Below, piece after piece: positions 37,329 through 45,155 of a stretch of 64,000 bases of DNA; the stretch's first letter is position 1; every line of letters starts with the position of its first letter. The position numbers were made by a program, and so were the translations under genes. The stretch comes from Dehalococcoidia bacterium (GTDB taxonomy: Bacteria; Chloroflexota; Dehalococcoidia; Lucifugimonadales; Australimonadaceae): assembly GCA_022820645.1 (NCBI GenBank), contig JAJEFD010000017.1, positions 62,001-126,000 of the forward strand. Direction: 5' to 3'. A model generated the notes under the pieces. The model was given only the letters and a program-made list of their open reading frames with translations, was not told where the DNA came from and did no database searches.

Positions 37329-37405
37329 GCACGGATGCCCTCTGCGGAGGAACCGAGGCAGTGCGGGGAGAGCCATGACCGGCAGATAGACGATGCCCCC
37401 GCTCC

Positions 37406-39697
37406 CTAGCTCCCGCCCTTCGCCGCGATGGCACGCAGCACGCGCTCGGCGGTCAGCGGCAGTTCCGTTACGGGTGCGCCGATCGCGTCAGCGACCGCAT
37501 TTGCGATCGCTCCCGCCGTCGGGATGGTGGGTATCTCCCCGATGGACTTCGCGTGGAACGGCCCCAGCGCATCGCCGTAGTCCGGGACATTGACCGTAAC
37601 GAGTTCGGGGATGTCCTGCACCGTGGGAATCTTGTAGTCGGCGAAGTTGGGCGTCGTTACACGCCCATCCTCGACGAGCAGCTCCTCCATCAGCGCATAG
37701 CCGATGCCCTGGACGACCGCGCCGTTGATCTGGCCCTGGTGCCCCAACTCGTTGATGATCGTCCCGACGTCCTGCGCGGTGACGAGGCGCTGCAGCATCA
37801 CCTGGCCGGTCTCCCTGTCGACCTCCACCTCGGCCATCTGCACGCAGATCCCCGGGTCCGGGGTGCGCGGTGCTTGCAGCGTTACGGCGGCAGCCGCCAG
37901 CGGTTCGTTCTCGCGGATCAGCTCCGTCGCGAGGTTCTCCAGCGAGATGAAGCGCCCGTCTACAGACTCCCAGCCTCCCGGGGAGAGAGCGCCGCCCTCG
38001 CCCCACTGCGCCGCGCGCCACTCCACCTGCTCGCTGCCCAGCGCCCGCGCGGCGAGCGGCGCAAGCTGCTCCTTCACCTGATCGCACGCCGTCAGCGCCG
38101 CGGTGCCGGAGCTGTTGGTCGTCTTGCTACCGCCCGCCTCCACGTCGATGGGGAACTCGTCCGTATCCGAATGGACGATGCGTACGCGGTCGAGCGGCAC
38201 GCCGAAGCTCTCGGCAACTATTGCCGCGACGACCGTGAGCCCGCCCGTCCCGTTCTCCGGCAGTGAGGTCGTTGCCGTGATAGAGCCGTCCGGGTTGACC
38301 CTGATCGACGACGAGGCCTGGCCTGCGCCATGTCCGCGGTCGGCCATGCCGATCCCCTGGCCCACAAGCTTGTTGTTCTCCCGCTCGCGTGAGCCGGCGC
38401 GCGTCCGGTCGCTCCATCCGAAGGCGCTTCCAGCCTCGTCCAGCACACGCGGGGCAAGATGCGGGGTTCCGGTTGGAGTCGTTGCGGGAACGTTGCGCTT
38501 CCTGAGTTCGATGGGGTCGATGCCCAGTTCGGCAGCGATCACGTCCATGTGCGCCTCGATGGCGAAGAGCGCTTGCGGCGAGCCGGGCGCACGCATGTAC
38601 CCGCACGGGACGCGGTTGGTGTAGACGGCGAACGCCTCTATGCGGACGTTGGGGATGTCGTAGAAGTTGCCGACACGCCCCGCGCCGCCGAGAAGGCCGT
38701 TCGCAGACGTGTTCTGGCCGGTGTATGCGCCCCGGTTCATGATGACACGCGCGTCGTGCGCGACGATCCTGCCGTCGCGCTTCAACCCCGTGCGGAGTTC
38801 GACGATGAACGCGTGTTTCGGCGAGACGGTAGTCAGGTCTTCGATGGCGCTGTTGACGAACTTGACAGGCCTGCCAAGCATGCGCGACAGGTGGTAGCCG
38901 ACCGGCGCGTCACCCGTCGCGCTCTTGCTCCCGAAGTCCGCTCCGATGACGACCGTGTTCAGGCGGATGTCATCTTCCGGACGCTCGATCAGTCTGCCCA
39001 GCTCTTTCCGCGTCGTGTACGGCACCTTGTTAGATGCCCACACTTCCACGCGCTCAGGCTGCTCATCGACCACCCAGGCGGTCGGCTCGAGGTAGGCCTG
39101 ATGTGACAGTTGGGTAACGTACCGGCGCTCCACGATGACGTCGGCGTCTTTGAACCCCTGTTCGAGATCGCCAGTCTCCGTGAGGGAGTAGCCGCAGAGG
39201 TTGGGCACGTCCTCCGGCACCTCCGGGAACCCGGTGTAGCTCCCGGTGTCCTCGTGGAGCACCGGCGCCCCGCGTTGCATCGCCTCCTCCGGCTCGAAGA
39301 CGGCGGGCAGCTCCTCGTACTCGACCTCAACGAGTTGGGCCGCGGCGGCGGCGATCTCACGGCTCTCCGCCGCGACCGTCGCCACCTTGTCTCCGATGAA
39401 CCGGACCTTGTCGTCGCACAGCAGCGGCACGTCCTTGATGTTCCGGCCCGTGCGGCCGTTCGAGATGTCGGCCGCGGTAACGACTGCCAGCACGCCCGGC
39501 ATGGCGAGCGCCTGCGAGGCGTCTATGGACAGTATGCGCGCGTGGGGGTAGGGGCTGCGGACGTTCTTCGCCCAGACCGTTCCCGGCGGAGTAACGTCGG
39601 CGGTATAGGCCGCCGAGCCGTTGACCTTGTCGATTCCCTCCACACGAGGGATGGGCCTTCCGATGATAGTGAACTCTGGCGCTGGTGAGATGGTCAT
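37406..39697 (-). CDS. Xanthine dehydrogenase family molybdopterin-binding subunit
   Basis: A 763-aa large subunit of the xanthine oxidase/CO dehydrogenase class of molybdenum hydroxylases. The N-terminal Ald_Xan_dh domain (about 20-130: IPRVEGIDKVNGSAAYTADV) is followed by the molybdopterin-binding domains with GADFGSKSA, CGYMRAPGSPQ and the C-terminal KSIGE with the catalytic Glu, then IPTAGAIANAVADAIG. Such enzymes hydroxylate N-heterocycles or aldehydes with water-derived oxygen. The partner FAD and 2Fe-2S subunits are not in the window, so it is an orphan or uses distant partners. It is the last gene of the catabolic island. Confidence 0.88.
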   Translation of the reverse strand: MTISPAPEFTIIGRPIPRVEGIDKVNGSAAYTADVTPPGTVWAKNVRSPYPHARILSIDASQALAMPGVLAVVTAADISNGRTGRNIKDVPLLCDDKVRFIGDKVATVAAESREIAAAAAQLVEVEYEELPAVFEPEEAMQRGAPVLHEDTGSYTGFPEVPEDVPNLCGYSLTETGDLEQGFKDADVIVERRYVTQLSHQAYLEPTAWVVDEQPERVEVWASNKVPYTTRKELGRLIERPEDDIRLNTVVIGADFGSKSATGDAPVGYHLSRMLGRPVKFVNSAIEDLTTVSPKHAFIVELRTGLKRDGRIVAHDARVIMNRGAYTGQNTSANGLLGGAGRVGNFYDIPNVRIEAFAVYTNRVPCGYMRAPGSPQALFAIEAHMDVIAAELGIDPIELRKRNVPATTPTGTPHLAPRVLDEAGSAFGWSDRTRAGSRERENNKLVGQGIGMADRGHGAGQASSSIRVNPDGSITATTSLPENGTGGLTVVAAIVAESFGVPLDRVRIVHSDTDEFPIDVEAGGSKTTNSSGTAALTACDQVKEQLAPLAARALGSEQVEWRAAQWGEGGALSPGGWESVDGRFISLENLATELIRENEPLAAAAVTLQAPRTPDPGICVQMAEVEVDRETGQVMLQRLVTAQDVGTIINELGHQGQINGAVVQGIGYALMEELLVEDGRVTTPNFADYKIPTVQDIPELVTVNVPDYGDALGPFHAKSIGEIPTIPTAGAIANAVADAIGAPVTELPLTAERVLRAIAAKGGS

Positions 39698-39786
39698 GGC
39701 TACACCCCTGGCTCATGGGCTGATGGCAACATGGAGTCTACCGGCGCACGTTCCCTCGCGCTACGAGCGTCAGTCCGCTTGCGAGC

Positions 39787-40677
39787 TCAGACTGACGACT
39801 TCAGGAAAGCCGTGACGGCCTCGTCGTGCTGCTCGGGCTGCTCCCACTGGGGCCAGTGGGCCGCATTCTCGATAAGCTGGAATCGCGCTCCGGGGATCAC
39901 ACTCGCGAGGTACTCGCCCACCTCCGGCCCTGCGCCGCGGTTCCGGTCGGTCCAGAGCACAAGCACCGGCGGCTGCAGCGTGGCGGCGACCTCCTCCTCG
40001 TAGTGCATGAGCCGGGGCCTCGGCGCGGAGATGCCGTACACCCTCGCCATCGATTCGCGTATCTCCGGCACCGCGTACATACGGTATTGGACCTCCACCA
40101 GCTCGTCGGTGAGATGGTCGGGACTCGCGACCAAGTACTCCATCCGCCGCCGCACGCTCTCCCGGCTGAAGTTCGTCACCGAGTCCCGGCAGAGCGGTAC
40201 GAGGAGGTTGCCCTCCGGCGTATCGGGAAACTCGCGCTTGAAATTGACGTAATACGAGCCTGAGTTCAGCACGAGTTTGCCGCATCGCTCGGGGTGATGG
40301 AGACCGATGTGGAACGCCATGCCCGCGCCCATGGACTCGCCCTCGATGTGCGCCCGCTCGATGCCAAGCGCGTCCATGAAGTCCAGCACGGCCTCCGCCT
40401 GCCGCTCGACCCGGTGCTCTGCGTCGTACGGTTCGAGCGACGAGTAGCCGTGGTAGAGGGCATCGATCGCGTAGACGTGGAAGTCGTTGGCCAGCCGCAT
40501 GACGTTCCGGGCGAACAGCTCGGCGCTGCTGCCCACCCCATGGATGAGGATCAGCGGGTCGCCCGAACCGGCCTCGATCACCCGGGTCTTGTACCTGGCG
40601 CCGGAGACGACGCGCACGGTCGTGCCCAGCAGGTCGACCCACAGAGACGATGGGGCAGGTCCTCCGGGTCCGCTCAT
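39787..40677 (-). CDS. Alpha/beta hydrolase (C-C bond hydrolase-like)
   Basis: A 296-aa hydrolase from ATG 40677, nine bases after the Rieske stop. HGVGSS oxyanion motif, nucleophile elbow GESMGAG, acid Asp in WTDRN and catalytic His in NAAHWPQWEQP give a complete triad. The layout fits meta-cleavage-product hydrolases (MhpC/BphD-like) that split ring-fission products. That role agrees with the extradiol dioxygenase upstream, but epoxide or ester hydrolysis cannot be excluded. Confidence 0.85.
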   Translation of the reverse strand: MSGPGGPAPSSLWVDLLGTTVRVVSGARYKTRVIEAGSGDPLILIHGVGSSAELFARNVMRLANDFHVYAIDALYHGYSSLEPYDAEHRVERQAEAVLDFMDALGIERAHIEGESMGAGMAFHIGLHHPERCGKLVLNSGSYYVNFKREFPDTPEGNLLVPLCRDSVTNFSRESVRRRMEYLVASPDHLTDELVEVQYRMYAVPEIRESMARVYGISAPRPRLMHYEEEVAATLQPPVLVLWTDRNRGAGPEVGEYLASVIPGARFQLIENAAHWPQWEQPEQHDEAVTAFLKSSV

Positions 40678-40685
40678 GCCGGGGA

Positions 40686-41927
40686 TCAGCGCGCAGCAGC
40701 GCCCGTCAGGAGGTCCATGTACCGCTCCACGGGATTGTTGGGGCCTCGGCCGAAGCGCGCCGTCCCCACCCGGTAAGCGTTGACGCCCGGATAGTGCTCC
40801 ATGGGCAGCTCTATGCACACGTTGGCGGCGGGGTCCCTGAAGGTGTTGATGGGGTCGCCGCCATCCTCGACAACCTGTATCTGCTCCTCCAGCATCTTCC
40901 GGAACATGATGAGGCCGCGGTCTGTCTCCGCGAGTTTCTCGACGGTACGGTCGGTGACGGGCCCCTGCGCCGGCCAGGCCAGCACGTCCTGTCCCAACAC
41001 GTACTCCGGGTAGTCTTCAATGGGGACGTCGAACGTTTCGATCTCTCCCAGTGGAGGCAGAGAGACGCCGTCCGCCGGGTGGTATATCTGGTACGCGAGG
41101 TGCCAGGTGGTCGTATCGTCTACCGGCACGCGCATCTGCAGTTCTTCGCGTCCCGGACCGCCTATGAGCACATAGTTCGGGAACACCAGCGGGTGCCCTT
41201 CCAGCCAGGAAGCCGCCGTTGCCTCGTCCTCGCCGTCGCGCAGGCGGTACTTCTGGATGCCGAACGCGTTCCGTTCGAACCCGATCTTGATGTGGTGGCG
41301 CAGGAAGTTCCGCGTCTGGTTGAAGGCGGCCTCGTCGGTGATGCCCTTGCGTTCGAGCGCGTACTGTCCGAACGCCCCGTGCATCCACTCCACGTGCACG
41401 GTGTCCACGGCGTTCTCCTGGCACTGGAGCCAGTTGCACGGTACCGTCGTCGTGCCCACCTGCCGGAACACGTTGTCGGCAACGAAGATGTCCCATCGGG
41501 GAAGCAGCGGAGCGGGCTGCGGCCCGATGTACGCCCATATGAGCCCTCCGAGCTCCTGGACGTCGTACGCCGCTATCTGTACCCGCGCAGCGAAGTTGTG
41601 CGCCGGGTCCTCGGCGGGCTGTTCGAGGCATTGGCCGTTTGCGTCGTACATCCAGCCGTGGTACGGGCACCGCAGTCCTTCCTCGGTCGGGATGCCGTGC
41701 TTCAGGTCGACGCTCCGATGGGCGCATCGCTGCTGAACGAGCCCCAGCCGTCCCTGGCGGTCCCTGAAGAGGGTGAGGTTCTCACCCAGCAGGCGGACGC
41801 TCCTCACCGGGTTCTCACCGAGCTGCTGGTCCGTTGCCACCGGGTACCAGTAACGCCGGAGCAGGTCCCCCATGGGCGTCCCCGGACCGACCCGCGTCAA
41901 ACGCTCGTTCTGTTCCTGGGTAAGCAT
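40686..41927 (-). CDS. Rieske non-heme iron oxygenase, large subunit
   Basis: A 413-aa oxygenase. The Rieske 2Fe-2S site is Cys68-x-His70 and Cys87-x2-His90; the mononuclear iron ligands fit N172, D175, H178 and H183 in the NxxDxxHxxxxH pattern. It resembles phthalate 4,5-dioxygenase and vanillate O-demethylase oxygenase components, which hydroxylate or demethylate aromatic acids. No ferredoxin/reductase partner gene is adjacent. It lies 45 bp downstream of the amidohydrolase gene and directly upstream of the hydrolase. Confidence 0.93.
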   Translation of the reverse strand: MLTQEQNERLTRVGPGTPMGDLLRRYWYPVATDQQLGENPVRSVRLLGENLTLFRDRQGRLGLVQQRCAHRSVDLKHGIPTEEGLRCPYHGWMYDANGQCLEQPAEDPAHNFAARVQIAAYDVQELGGLIWAYIGPQPAPLLPRWDIFVADNVFRQVGTTTVPCNWLQCQENAVDTVHVEWMHGAFGQYALERKGITDEAAFNQTRNFLRHHIKIGFERNAFGIQKYRLRDGEDEATAASWLEGHPLVFPNYVLIGGPGREELQMRVPVDDTTTWHLAYQIYHPADGVSLPPLGEIETFDVPIEDYPEYVLGQDVLAWPAQGPVTDRTVEKLAETDRGLIMFRKMLEEQIQVVEDGGDPINTFRDPAANVCIELPMEHYPGVNAYRVGTARFGRGPNNPVERYMDLLTGAAAR

Positions 41928-41972
41928 CGCTCGCTCCCTCCGACGTGCTCCTTCCTGTTGCCGTCCTGTCCG

Positions 41973-43052
41973 TTAGAACCCGTAGAGCCGGGCGGGGTTG
42001 TGCGACAGCACCTTCTCCAACGTCTGAGGCGAGATGTCCTCCCGCCCGCGGAGCAGGTGCACCAGCTCCGGTTCGGCGGACTGGTCGCCGTGGCCGTAGT
42101 CGGAGCCGGTGATCATGTTCTCCTCGCCCAGGTACTGCAGGATGTAAGGCAGGTCCTCGTCCGCCTCGCACGCGACGAAGAGCCGGTTCTCCTGGAAGTA
42201 CGACGGCCCGAACTCCGAACTCGGCACCCGGAGCCGGCGGTGCAGGAAGTGAACGAGGTACGGTATCCACGAGGAGTTGGCCTCGATGAATCCCCATCGC
42301 AGGTCGGGGAAGCGTTCCGGTATCTTGCTGCAGGCCAGATCGTAGAAGGCCATGACCGGCAGCAGCCGGACGTCCGGGAACACGAAACTGAGGCGGCTGT
42401 CGAAGAACTCCGTCAGCACAGGCGAGCCGGGGCCGGTGTGGATGCAGATGGGAAGGTCCAGCCGCTGGGCCTCCTCGTACACGGGGAAGAAGTACGGCTC
42501 CGCCAGCGAGCGGTCCTTCTCGACGCCCTTGAAGAGCACACCGCACGCCCCGTTCTCTTTGCCGAAGTGCAACTCTTCGATGCTCTTGTCGAGGTCACGC
42601 AACGGCGGAACGACGATCCACCGCATACGTCCGCCGGAGCGGGAGCAGGCGTCGGCCATGAAGCGGTTGTAGCAGCGCGCCAGCGCCACCTCCAGTTCCA
42701 CGTCATGCGTCAGGAACCCGATGAACAGCGTGGGGTAGACGATCTGCACGTCGACGCCCATGTTCGTCGCGTCGTCCAGGCGGGCGTCGATGTCGGTCAT
42801 CGCGCGTTTGTGCCACGCCGTCGAGTTGCGTATCTCGTCCTCGATGGGCGGCGTCGCCAGCGCCTGTCCGCCCTTGCCCGGCGGGTGCGGCACGAAATGG
42901 CTGTCGATGATCCAGAAGTTGCGGACGGCCCCGTTGTTCGGATCGGCCCCAGGGACCAGCTGCGGCTTCCGGTGCGCCAGCTCCTCGTCGAAGAAGTCCC
43001 AGACGCGCTCCGACTCGATCACGTGCGTATCGGCGTCGATCACTGTTGCCAC
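41973..43052 (-). CDS. Amidohydrolase family protein (decarboxylase type)
   Basis: A 359-aa TIM-barrel metalloenzyme from GTG 43052, seven bases after AGGAGG. It opens with DADTHVIE (metal-binding D8 and H10), has IHTGPG and ends with GSDYGHGD, as in the amidohydrolase_2 group of ACMSD, LigW and LigJ. These enzymes decarboxylate or hydrate aromatic acid catabolites rather than cleave amides. Context with Rieske and LigB-type oxygenases supports that reading. Read from its own candidate promoter at 43112-43139. Confidence 0.88.
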   Translation of the reverse strand: MATVIDADTHVIESERVWDFFDEELAHRKPQLVPGADPNNGAVRNFWIIDSHFVPHPPGKGGQALATPPIEDEIRNSTAWHKRAMTDIDARLDDATNMGVDVQIVYPTLFIGFLTHDVELEVALARCYNRFMADACSRSGGRMRWIVVPPLRDLDKSIEELHFGKENGACGVLFKGVEKDRSLAEPYFFPVYEEAQRLDLPICIHTGPGSPVLTEFFDSRLSFVFPDVRLLPVMAFYDLACSKIPERFPDLRWGFIEANSSWIPYLVHFLHRRLRVPSSEFGPSYFQENRLFVACEADEDLPYILQYLGEENMITGSDYGHGDQSAEPELVHLLRGREDISPQTLEKVLSHNPARLYGF

Positions 43053-43111
43053 AAGACACCTCCTGGGGGTGCGTGTCCGCAACGCCACTCTTCACAAGCC
43101 TGATAGATGCA

Positions 43112-43139
43112 ATATTAGTCCCCTGTCTTCCCAGCGCAA
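43112..43139 (-). promoter_or_regulatory. Internal promoter upstream of the amidohydrolase gene
   Basis: On the reverse strand: TTGCGC (43139-43134), 16-nt spacer, TAATAT (43117-43112). It would drive the amidohydrolase, Rieske, hydrolase and molybdenum-subunit genes separately from the dioxygenase-SDR pair. Confidence 0.5.
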
Positions 43140-43167
43140 GGGCGGGCTGGCGGTCGTCGAACCGGGG

Positions 43168-43941
43168 CTAGTCGTCCAGCGGAACGACCTTTCCGTCCTG
43201 CACCGTGATCTGCTTGCCGGTGAGCTCCATCGGTGTGTCGCAGGCGAGGAGGTAGCGGTCCTGGACGATATCGCCGACCCAGTGCATCTTCGCGCGGTTC
43301 TCGACGGGCGTCTCGTCGGTGGCGATGGCGCGCAGGCCGCTGCCGGGCGGTGCGCCGCCCGGCCCCATGCTCACGATGCAGACGTTGTTCTCCCGCTCTT
43401 CCATGGCAACGTCCGCGGTGAACGCCCGTATCGCCACCTTCGATGTGCGGTAGACGGCCGCTCCGATGGAGTCGGGCATCCGGTCGTTCCGTACGTTGCC
43501 CTGGCCGAAGTTGATGATGTGGCCCCCGCCCTGCTCCCGCATGTAGGGGATGGCGTGCTTGGTGCAGTGGAACGTGCCGATGAGGTTCGTGCGGATGACG
43601 TTCTCGAAGAACGACGACTCCATGTCTGCGATGCGGGGCCAGCGGGGCGAACCCGCCTGGAAATGCGTGACGATGGCAGCGTCGTTGATGAGCACGTCGA
43701 TGCGCCCGTAGTGCTCGTGCACACGCGCCATCATCTGGCGCACCTGCTCCTCGTCGCGGATATCCACCTGGACGGGGAAGACCGCCGCGCCACGTTCGGC
43801 GACTTCCGCGGCGACCGTCTCCATCGGCGCGATGTCCGCGATGGCCAGCCGCGCGCCCGCCTCGGCGAAGACGCGCGCGTTGTACCGGCCTATCCCCATC
43901 GCGCCGCCGGTGATGACGACGACCTTGTCCTTGACAGGCAT
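43168..43941 (-). CDS. SDR family oxidoreductase of the catabolic island
   Basis: A 257-aa short-chain dehydrogenase from ATG 43941, behind GGAGGGAG and 8 bp after the dioxygenase stop. TGGAMGIG (10-17) and INDAA are normal, and YRTSK supplies the active-site Tyr and Lys. The usual catalytic Ser about 13 residues before the Tyr is missing: the segment reads NFGQGNVRN. It may be inactive, use another residue, or act on an unusual substrate. A cis-dihydrodiol or alcohol dehydrogenase role would fit the neighbours. Confidence 0.85.
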   Translation of the reverse strand: MPVKDKVVVITGGAMGIGRYNARVFAEAGARLAIADIAPMETVAAEVAERGAAVFPVQVDIRDEEQVRQMMARVHEHYGRIDVLINDAAIVTHFQAGSPRWPRIADMESSFFENVIRTNLIGTFHCTKHAIPYMREQGGGHIINFGQGNVRNDRMPDSIGAAVYRTSKVAIRAFTADVAMEERENNVCIVSMGPGGAPPGSGLRAIATDETPVENRAKMHWVGDIVQDRYLLACDTPMELTGKQITVQDGKVVPLDD

Positions 43942-43949
43942 GCTCCCTC

Positions 43950-44951
43950 CTAGACCCACTCGGCGAAGCCCATGGCGCAACCGTTGCCCGCTTCCGTGCG
44001 GTAGCAGGGAACGTAGTCCACCATGTCCATTGCAAGGCCGCTGCCCGACATCGCGCCCGCGAGCGCGATCCAGTTCTTTATCTCGGACGTGCCGGCGCGG
44101 AAGCGCACGTCCGGGTAGTCGGTGAGCTTCGTCACGTCGTCGTGCTTCAGCCCATCGATGATCCGGTGGTCCAACTCCTCCTCGATGACCGTGTGGCTCA
44201 GCCCTCCCGAGGCGAAGACCGCGACCCGCTTGTCGGAGTCCCAGTCTTCGATCGCCTTCCGGAGCGTCTGCCCGAACCGGTAGCACCGGGACGCAGTCGG
44301 CGTGTTCGGTGGGTAGTAGGTGTTCACCAGTACCGGCACGCTGGGTGTGACCACGTTGTTCATCAATCGCCGGTAGACGTAGTAGAAGGCGTGGCCGATG
44401 GAGCCGTCGCCGTCGCGCCCTGGCGGGAGTTTGCTCGAGCGCGCTATGTCGAACTCGTTCTCGATGAACGTCTCGATGAGATACTCGCCGAGTCCGGCGT
44501 CTGCCGGGTGCGTCATCCGTTCGGCAGGTCGCCTTGCAACCACCGGGTCGCTGAGGACGCCGCGCATGCCGCCGGGGTTGGGGTTATCGTCGATACTGTC
44601 ACCGTAATAGATGGAGATGGCGGGCATGTTGTCGTCGTCGAACGACTCTTTCTGGTCGTCGCCCAGGATGATGCAGACGTCCGGCTTTACGGCTGCCAGC
44701 GTCTCCCCCAGGTGGTGGATGGCGCTCTGGCACGCGTCCCAGCGCGTCTGGAACTTCTCGTCGGTGCACTCCTTCTCGAAGTGCTCACCGGCGCGCAGTT
44801 CCGCGAGCTCGCCGAACGAGTACGTGTTACCCGCGAACCAGTGCACCGCCTGCGTACGACCGCGGTCTCCGTAGGTCCGCCAGTTCTCCGGCGGCATCTC
44901 CAACTGCGGAGCATGGGAGGAGGCCATACCGAGAACGATCTCTGCCATCAT
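43950..44951 (-). CDS. Extradiol ring-cleavage dioxygenase (LigB/class III)
   Basis: A 333-aa non-heme iron dioxygenase of the LigB family, which opens catechol-type rings such as protocatechuate. It starts at ATG 44951 or the next ATG, behind GGAGGTGA. Metal-binding His13 in SSHAPQ, GHAFYYVYRR and the GGLSHT segment near residue 245 match class III extradiol enzymes. The separate small LigA subunit is absent, so it belongs to the single-chain type. First gene of the island and divergent from aspS. Confidence 0.87.
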   Translation of the reverse strand: MMAEIVLGMASSHAPQLEMPPENWRTYGDRGRTQAVHWFAGNTYSFGELAELRAGEHFEKECTDEKFQTRWDACQSAIHHLGETLAAVKPDVCIILGDDQKESFDDDNMPAISIYYGDSIDDNPNPGGMRGVLSDPVVARRPAERMTHPADAGLGEYLIETFIENEFDIARSSKLPPGRDGDGSIGHAFYYVYRRLMNNVVTPSVPVLVNTYYPPNTPTASRCYRFGQTLRKAIEDWDSDKRVAVFASGGLSHTVIEEELDHRIIDGLKHDDVTKLTDYPDVRFRAGTSEIKNWIALAGAMSGSGLAMDMVDYVPCYRTEAGNGCAMGFAEWV

Positions 44952-45008
44952 TCACCTCCGTTCGTGCATCTGAGCGGAGTGTACACCTTTGCCGCTCCTG
45001 CGGCGTTG

Positions 45009-45031
45009 GTACGCAACTTATGGGTGCGTAC
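45009..45031. promoter_or_regulatory. Inverted repeat GTACGCA-N9-TGCGTAC between island and aspS
   Basis: Perfect 7-bp arms (45009-45015, 45025-45031) in the 204-bp divergent intergenic region. The size and spacing fit an operator for a dimeric regulator, although no regulator gene is adjacent. A second, imperfect hairpin lies close to the aspS start (about 45105-45130). Confidence 0.4.
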
Positions 45032-45155
45032 GCTCTCCCACGCCCGCGCCGATAGCGCCGCTGCGCACGCTTGCGATAAGGTAATCGGACGGCGGCCACC
45101 ACTGCAGCGGGAGAGCAACGCTCCGCTGGGCCGCTCCATCAACCGACTGGAACCC

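Noticed and set aside
45105-45130. Possible T-box or attenuator ahead of aspS
   Set aside because: A CAGCGG...CCGCTG hairpin exists, but the T-box core AGGGTGGNACCGCG is absent and there is no T-rich terminator.
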